Positions 60,101 to 64,000 of a stretch of 64,000 bases of DNA are shown one piece after another. The stretch comes from Luteolibacter rhizosphaerae (GTDB taxonomy: Bacteria; Verrucomicrobiota; Verrucomicrobiia; Verrucomicrobiales; Akkermansiaceae): positions 248,001 to 312,000 of the forward strand of contig NZ_JAPDDR010000004.1 in the NCBI RefSeq assembly GCF_025950095.1, written 5' to 3'. Within the stretch, counting starts at the first letter, position 1; every line of letters starts with the position of its first letter. Under the pieces are notes generated by a model. The model was given only the letters and a program-made list of their open reading frames with translations. It did no database searches and had not been told where the DNA came from. Both the position numbers and the translations under genes were made by a program.

Positions 60101-62317
60101 CTGCCGCGACGCATGGGTGCGCTGTGGGCGGTGCGGGAGATGCGGGCGCTGAACCGGGACGTGCTGCTGAAGCTGGCCTCCGACAAAAGCCCGGACCTGC
60201 GCCGCGAGGTGGTGGAGGCGGCTGCGGATGCGCGCCTCCTAGGTGGGAATCTATTCCTGCGGATGATCCATCACGCGACCGAGGCGGATCGGGACTTCGG
60301 TGTCGATTGTGCGCTGGCGAATGCGCTCTACTATCATCAGGAGCCCACCACCGCGATGGTCTCTGCAATCGCAGCGCTGGCGCCTGCTCCCGCCGAGGGA
60401 AACGATCGGAGCGCGTATGAGGCGAACTTCCTGCGCTATCTGGTGCGCCGCGCCTTGGAGGCGCATCCCGGGGTGACCTGGACGGCCTTCGGCAATCCAA
60501 GCATGGAGTCGGAAGAGGCGAAGCGGATCTGTGTTCTGGCTTCCGCGCCCGATGACGGGGCGCTGGCATTGGTGAAGCTCCTGCCGAAGATCACGCGCCC
60601 GCTTGATTCCGATGAGGTGGCCTTGCTCGGTTCGCGTTTGGCGCAGCCCGCGGTGGCAAAAGCCTTCGGCCAGGAGCTTGAGCGGAAGTCGAGCCGGGAG
60701 GGATTGTTGCGGGCGTTGCTGAGCTTGGATCCGGTGGCGGCATCGAATGTGGCGCTTCGCCATGCGGTGACGGCGGCAACGGAGCAGATGCTGAAGGAAT
60801 CGCCAGACAAGCTGAGGCTGGCAATGGATCTGGCGCGGCGCTTCCGGATCAGCACGCTGGCTCCGTCGTTCCAGGCGCTGGCATCGAAGGAGGAACGACC
60901 GGCGGAGCTGGCGGGTTTGCTTCGCACCTTGAACGAGATCCAAGCTGCAGATGCGGCGATGTGTAAGCTGCACCTGGATCATGCCGATCCCGCCGTGGCG
61001 CGTGAGGCGATGGTGGGATACGCGAGTGCCGGTGGCACTGCGGCGGTGGAGGAGATCGCGAAACGCTGGGCGGATCTCTCCGGTGCGATGCGTCAGTTCG
61101 CGGTGAGCGGGATGGTCTCTAACAAGGAGTCGGCACGAGCTTTCGCGAGGGCGGTAGCACAGGGTGGATTCGCGGGCTTCGATCCTTCCGCACTTGAGAA
61201 GCTGGCGGCGGTGCTGGGCCGTGGGCATGCGGATTTCGAGAAGCTGCTGACGAGCGTGGAAGGGATCATGCTGCCCGCGCTGAAGTTCCCGGGGCGGCAG
61301 GATGCGGTGTTTCAGGGCGGCTTCGATCTGACCGGTCCTTTCACGGTGGAGAGCTGGGTGAACTTGGAGGCGGGGATCGACAATCGCGATGGCCTGCTGG
61401 GCACGCGCGGCGGTGGTCCGGATATCAATTTCTACGATGCACGGCTGCGGCTCTACAGCGGGAGCGCGGACATCGTGATCGCGGACCGGCCGATGGAAGC
61501 GGGCAAGTGGACCCACTGCGCGGTGACTCGCGATGATGCAGGTAAGGTGGCGCTGTACTTGGATGGCGAAGTCGTGGGGAACTCGGCGGGGAGCTTCACG
61601 GCGGCGATTCCGAGGGTGGATATTGGTCGGGCCAATCAGCCCGGCGGGACCTCCGGGAGTTTCCTCGAGTATCGGATTTGGAATGTGGCGAGGACGCCGG
61701 CGGAGATCTTGCAGAACTACCGGACGCGACTGCCGCAGGAGGCGAAGCCCGCGGGGCTGGTGATGAAGGTGACCGGCGAGAAGCCGGGGCCGGGACCGGC
61801 CGGTGGTGCAGCGATGGAATGGACTGCCGACTTCCCCGAGCTGCTCACTCCGGAGGAAGCGCAGGTGCTGGCCGGGAAGTTCGAGCGGGTGCGGGGGCTG
61901 GCGGCGAGTCCGGGCGATGCGGCGGCGGGCAAGCAGCTTTTTCAAGCGACCTGCATGATCTGCCATCAGGTGCAGGGGCAGGGAATTGCGATCGGGCCGG
62001 ATCTGAGCGGTGCGGGGGCGATGGGGACGGAGAGCCTGCTAAGGAATATCCTGACGCCGAATGCGCAGTTGGAGAGCGGCTACTACCGGCATGATGTGGC
62101 GCTGAACGACGGGAGTCTGGTGAGCGGGTTCCTGGCTTCGGAGAATCAGGAGATGCTGGTGCTGCGGCAAATCGGGGCGGATGAGCGGGCGATCCCGAAG
62201 GCGCAGGTGAAGGACCATACGGTGTCGAAGCGGTCCTTGATGCCGGTGGGTTTGATCGATGGGTTCACGGACCGGCAGGTGGCAGATTTGTTTTCGTATC
62301 TGGCGGGGTTGAGGTGA
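57176..62317 (+). CDS. Giant secreted ThuA/DUF1080/PVC-dehydrogenase/LamG/cytochrome c protein
   Basis: A 1,713-residue exported protein with signal peptide MRFKIQGILLLAFACSPLSA. Domains in order: a ThuA-like glutamine-amidotransferase fold (about 22-270, starting RILFLAGHDTHAWG); DUF1080/3-keto-disaccharide hydrolase-like domain (about 332-520, VSLFDGKSLEGW); a PVC-type membrane-bound-dehydrogenase beta-propeller (about 543-918, FKLPEGFEVELVASE); HEAT-like helical repeats (about 930-1360); a LamG/concanavalin-like domain (about 1370-1518, GPFTVESWVNLEAG); and a C-terminal cytochrome c with CMICH at 1593-1597. The combination is typical of PVC bacteria and suggests carbohydrate oxidation at the cell surface. 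The substrate is not known. The ATG at 57176 is chosen; an upstream frame adds 24 non-signal residues. Confidence 0.9.
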   Translation: MRFKIQGILLLAFACSPLSAAPKRILFLAGHDTHAWGQHRHGAGSRLLCDSLKEGGDVEAEVITEWPSAEALAKADALVIYADGWDAHPANDKLAEVEAFMNAGKGLVALHWATGIQAADPASKNQKDDPRRIKWRELMGADFEAYYSISNFWEMKSSEHADHPVMRGVKPFALYDECYFLLRECDHDHGKVLPMFRVHPAKDLVEPGLSPYRGNDAARAAMESDTTHWDAWAFPRAKGGRAFGFTGGHFLWNWANDEARKMVLNGILWSAGAEVPAEGKGSKTPDAKRFLAGQEKENPGWTEEALQYHLDRAAKGEIVEWGNYSNKPLPAPPVSLFDGKSLEGWELRPGEEKWWKVEDGMITGGSLEVEVPHNTFLASKKRYANFELRLKVKLSKGSGFMNSGVQIRSVRLPDNPEMSGYQVDAGIDWWGKMYDESRRNKVVGEPLDAAAIKAAAKDWDWNDYVIRCEGRRIRSWINGVPALDYTEPDAAIPQEGLIGLQTHGGGKLLAQFKDITIEELPATPGMPKWEDASNRSPESEMASFKLPEGFEVELVASEKEGVGKPITMAWDHAGRMWTMTALEYPVDANESQAAAEALYEEGGKDKVLVFDEPWKAGPQTPRVFADKLAIPLGILPWKDGVLVQHGTEIRRYVDEDKDGKADKHEVVLKGFGIQDSHLFPHQFERSPGGWFYLAQGLFNYSKVVRPDGSAFSSGETEVPLNQCKLARAKLDGSDFGLLTAGPNNIWGFAIGKDGREFLQEANDLGHPVSEFIDGSHYPTGSPEKLKPYAPQVPASTPGQPMGGTGLSGLILADDTDSAFAAKWPGQRVFYIANPITNRIQIVTLVENEKGEPVYKKQEDFLVSTDDWFRPVSIQFGPDGCLYIADWYNKIISHNEVPRNHPERDKTRGRIWRVKAKGFQAEPAPDLTKLPSDKLLGLLGAPNNRIGRMAWEEIGDRAEAGLLPQLSAIATDEAQPLPRRMGALWAVREMRALNRDVLLKLASDKSPDLRREVVEAAADARLLGGNLFLRMIHHATEADRDFGVDCALANALYYHQEPTTAMVSAIAALAPAPAEGNDRSAYEANFLRYLVRRALEAHPGVTWTAFGNPSMESEEAKRICVLASAPDDGALALVKLLPKITRPLDSDEVALLGSRLAQPAVAKAFGQELERKSSREGLLRALLSLDPVAASNVALRHAVTAATEQMLKESPDKLRLAMDLARRFRISTLAPSFQALASKEERPAELAGLLRTLNEIQAADAAMCKLHLDHADPAVAREAMVGYASAGGTAAVEEIAKRWADLSGAMRQFAVSGMVSNKESARAFARAVAQGGFAGFDPSALEKLAAVLGRGHADFEKLLTSVEGIMLPALKFPGRQDAVFQGGFDLTGPFTVESWVNLEAGIDNRDGLLGTRGGGPDINFYDARLRLYSGSADIVIADRPMEAGKWTHCAVTRDDAGKVALYLDGEVVGNSAGSFTAAIPRVDIGRANQPGGTSGSFLEYRIWNVARTPAEILQNYRTRLPQEAKPAGLVMKVTGEKPGPGPAGGAAMEWTADFPELLTPEEAQVLAGKFERVRGLAASPGDAAAGKQLFQATCMICHQVQGQGIAIGPDLSGAGAMGTESLLRNILTPNAQLESGYYRHDVALNDGSLVSGFLASENQEMLVLRQIGADERAIPKAQVKDHTVSKRSLMPVGLIDGFTDRQVADLFSYLAGLR

Positions 62318-62517
62318 GGGGGACGATTATCAATCTTCCGATCATCTAGCGGAGTGCGCGTTGGCGCGCGGTGGGTGTGGGAGGAAGTTTGCTAGTTTTC
62401 AGTGTTCAGTTGGAAGGAAAGGCAGGTGCCGAGTGATCAGTGGAGAGAGAGGAGATGAGGCCCTTGGGAGGGAAAAGATAAGAGCTTGTGAACGGCATGG
62501 TTGCGCGGGAGCTCCTT
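62318..62517. other. Intergenic region after the giant gene
   Basis: About 200 bp with no gene. It is purine-rich in 62400-62480. No clear terminator is seen for the giant gene. Confidence 0.4.
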
Positions 62518-62614
62518 GTGCCCCTTCAGGGCACCGGTCCTTTGTCGGGTGACACCCAGGGTTGCGTCGCGATGCTCCTTACTCTGGGCTTTCTTCTTGT
62601 CGCCCCTTTGGGGC
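62518..62614. repeat. Three-hairpin intergenic repeat element
   Basis: Three hairpins in a row: GTGCCC-CTTCA-GGGCAC (62518-62534); CCCAGGGT (62555-62562) with ACTCTGGG (62581-62588), one wobble pair; and GCCCC-TTT-GGGGC (62602-62614). The layout, with a GTTGCGTCGC loop in the middle hairpin, resembles noncoding repeats I recall from PVC-group genomes. It lies between the giant gene and the convergent SulP gene. It could be translated as a short peptide, but this is probably noncoding. Confidence 0.6.
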
Positions 62615-62664
62615 TCTGGAGGGGCCGGGGCTTACCCTTGTTGAAGGGGGCTTCAGGTGAAAGC

Positions 62665-64000
62665 TCACTTCTTGGCCGGGTCGTAGAAGATCCGGATGTC
62701 GGCCTTCTCGCCGCCCATGAGTTGTTGGGCGCGCTTGAGGGCGTCGCGGGTGGAGATGTTCGGGTTGCTGGGGCGATTGAGGAAGATGTTGCTCTCGCCG
62801 CCCTTGCGGTTCGCGCCTTCTTGGACGGTGTTGAGCACGCCGGAGTTTTTGAGTACGCGATAGACTTCGCGGGTGGCTCCGGAGATGAGGACGTGGCGGT
62901 CGTTCGCGCGCATGAACTTGATGAGGTCCTCCAGCGCGAGCACGGAGGTGGCATCGAGATGGCGGGCGTTCTTGAGGCGCAGGATGAGGATCTTGAGAGA
63001 GGGATCCGCGGCGGTGCGCTGGATCTGGGTGCGGAAGAGTTCCGCGGCGCCGAAGAAGAGGTCGCCCTCCACGTGAACGATCGAGATGGCGGGATTCGGG
63101 CGCTGGCGTTTCTCGCCCATCTGGCGAAGTTCGCCCGCATCGTTGAACTCGTACTCGACGAGGTGAGGGCGGCTGGCCTTGCGCAGGAAGAGGGTGATGG
63201 AGACGGCCACGCCGATGAAGATGGCGACGTGCAGCGGCGCGATGAGCGTGGAGAGGAAGGTGATGACGAGCACCGCGGCATCATCCGGGGTGGAGCGGGC
63301 GCAGATGCGGATGTTGTGGCGGTTGATCAGGGCCAGGGCGATGCCGATGACCAAGGCAGCCAGCGCGGCCTTCGGCACGTAATCGATAAGGGAGATGCCG
63401 AAGGTGGGCAGCCATGCGATCAAGAGCGCGGCGGAGAGCACGAGGACGCCCGAGTAGACCGATGACATCCGGGTGAGCGCGCCGGAGCTGAAGTTCAGGG
63501 TCGAGCGGAGCAGGGAGCCGGAGGCGGGCATGCCACCGGCGATGGCCGAGGCCATGTTTGCCATGCCGACGGCGAACATGTCCTGGTTCACATCCGCGCG
63601 GTCGCCGGAGCGGGAGGCGATGGTCTTCGCCATCAAGGTATTCTCCAGACAGGCGAGGAAGGCGATGGCGAGGGCGACGCCGAGTAGGGCGGAGATGTCC
63701 TCAAAGATGCCGCTGCGGGTGAGCTGCGGGAAAGCGGGTATGAGGTCCTGCGGGGTGAAGGTCTTGAAGCGGGCGACATTCGCGAAGGGTTCGACGCCCT
63801 GCTGGATGAGGGTGCCGAAGACCGCGGAGACGAGGATGAGGATGATCGCGAGATTCGGCCAGCGGGGCTTCCAGCGCTTCATGATCATGAAGGCGGCGAA
63901 GGTGACCGCACCGATGATGACGGGCCCCCAATCGGCATGATGCAGCGAGCGGAGCAGGGCCTCGACCAAGCCGACGAAGGTGCGCGGGCGTTGTTCATCC
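62665..64000 (-). CDS. SulP-family anion transporter with STAS domain (5' end cut by window edge)
   Basis: C-terminal part of a SulP transporter of sulfate, bicarbonate or similar anions. About 445 residues are visible, extending to the right edge without a start; the N-terminal third lies outside. The membrane part shows FLACLENTLMAKTIASRSGD, GMPASGSLLRSTLNFSSGAL (a conserved SulP helix region) and LINRHNIRICARSTPDDAAV. The last ~130 residues form the STAS domain (SIVHVEGDLFFGAAELFRTQ, then RHLDATSVLALEDLI). The final 40 residues are an extra charged tail. The neighbour downstream is the repeat element. Confidence 0.92.
   Translation of the reverse strand, partial: DEQRPRTFVGLVEALLRSLHHADWGPVIIGAVTFAAFMIMKRWKPRWPNLAIILILVSAVFGTLIQQGVEPFANVARFKTFTPQDLIPAFPQLTRSGIFEDISALLGVALAIAFLACLENTLMAKTIASRSGDRADVNQDMFAVGMANMASAIAGGMPASGSLLRSTLNFSSGALTRMSSVYSGVLVLSAALLIAWLPTFGISLIDYVPKAALAALVIGIALALINRHNIRICARSTPDDAAVLVITFLSTLIAPLHVAIFIGVAVSITLFLRKASRPHLVEYEFNDAGELRQMGEKRQRPNPAISIVHVEGDLFFGAAELFRTQIQRTAADPSLKILILRLKNARHLDATSVLALEDLIKFMRANDRHVLISGATREVYRVLKNSGVLNTVQEGANRKGGESNIFLNRPSNPNISTRDALKRAQQLMGGEKADIRIFYDPAKK

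Noticed and set aside
60251-61966. Long open frame antisense to the giant haem gene
   Set aside because: Arg/His/Leu-rich with no domain; the giant gene on the plus strand is well supported.
1-64000. CRISPR arrays, tRNA or rRNA genes, intact insertion sequences, prophage
   Set aside because: No spaced repeats of the CRISPR type, no T-loop-type tRNA signature, no transposase or phage structural gene was found on reading both strands; the repeats found are short or diverged.

Overview
The window is 64 kb of GC-rich bacterial chromosome and looks like a verrucomicrobial genome of the Luteolibacter/Haloferula kind. This rests on several signs. The lexA promoter carries a perfect TGTTC-N4-GAACA operator, the LexA motif established for Verrucomicrobia. 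There are a PEP-CTERM protein and a PEP-CTERM-associated CAAX-protease-like protein, two ~1,100-residue proteins with autotransporter-associated beta-strand repeats, a PVC-type ThuA/DUF1080/haem giant protein, a DUF6797-like cytochrome protein, and short dispersed hairpin repeats in the gaps. Genes are tightly packed on both strands. I see no tRNA, rRNA, CRISPR array, prophage or intact insertion sequence.

Layout. 1-7.6 kb: ychF (cut by the window edge), an ELWxxDGT-repeat protein, a PEP-CTERM protein, a lipoprotein and two tandem phosphodiester-glycosidase-like exported proteins. 6.7-10.3 kb: a SAM-cycle module in which an ArsR-HTH/methyltransferase regulator (SahR-like) is divergent from metK-ahcY. 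10.4-18.4 kb: mostly exported proteins (a PI-PLC-like enzyme, a DUF6797-like cytochrome protein, a zinc-ribbon membrane protein, an outer-membrane beta-barrel). 18.5-25.3 kb: a secreted caspase/CHAT-like protein, plant/cyanobacterial-type ispH, a TIGR02206 membrane protein, an aminotransferase and the CAAX-like membrane protein. 25.4-32.4 kb: two paralogous surface proteins, each with its own terminator. 32.7-39 kb: a flavoprotein, kdsB-pyrG (CMP-Kdo and CTP supply) and a sodium:solute symporter. 39.4-42.1 kb: dnaA and dnaN. 42.3-50.6 kb: an oligopeptide-type ABC ATPase, der, pgsA, an exported EEP nuclease/phosphatase-like protein, a D,D-carboxypeptidase translationally coupled to bioF, lexA and an NlpC/P60-like lipoprotein. 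50.7-57.1 kb: trmO, an ankyrin lipoprotein, an ACT-domain protein, a GH95-N-terminal-like exported protein and a two-gene Tm-1 module. 57.2-64 kb: a 1,713-residue multidomain secreted haem protein and a SulP transporter cut by the right edge.

Most interesting: (1) the two domains of plant Tm-1 encoded by neighbouring genes upstream of the giant haem protein; (2) the SahR-like/metK/ahcY unit; (3) the secreted protein with a candidate clan-CD His/Cys dyad; (4) a 28-bp hairpin present twice, 38 kb apart, whose only two differences preserve one base pair; (5) three further repeat families between genes. Much of the coding capacity is for exported proteins, which suits a free-living polymer degrader, but that lifestyle is an inference. 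Starts were adjusted by hand where a ribosome-binding site or signal peptide argued for it. Many genes, including metK and ahcY, have no clear Shine-Dalgarno sequence.
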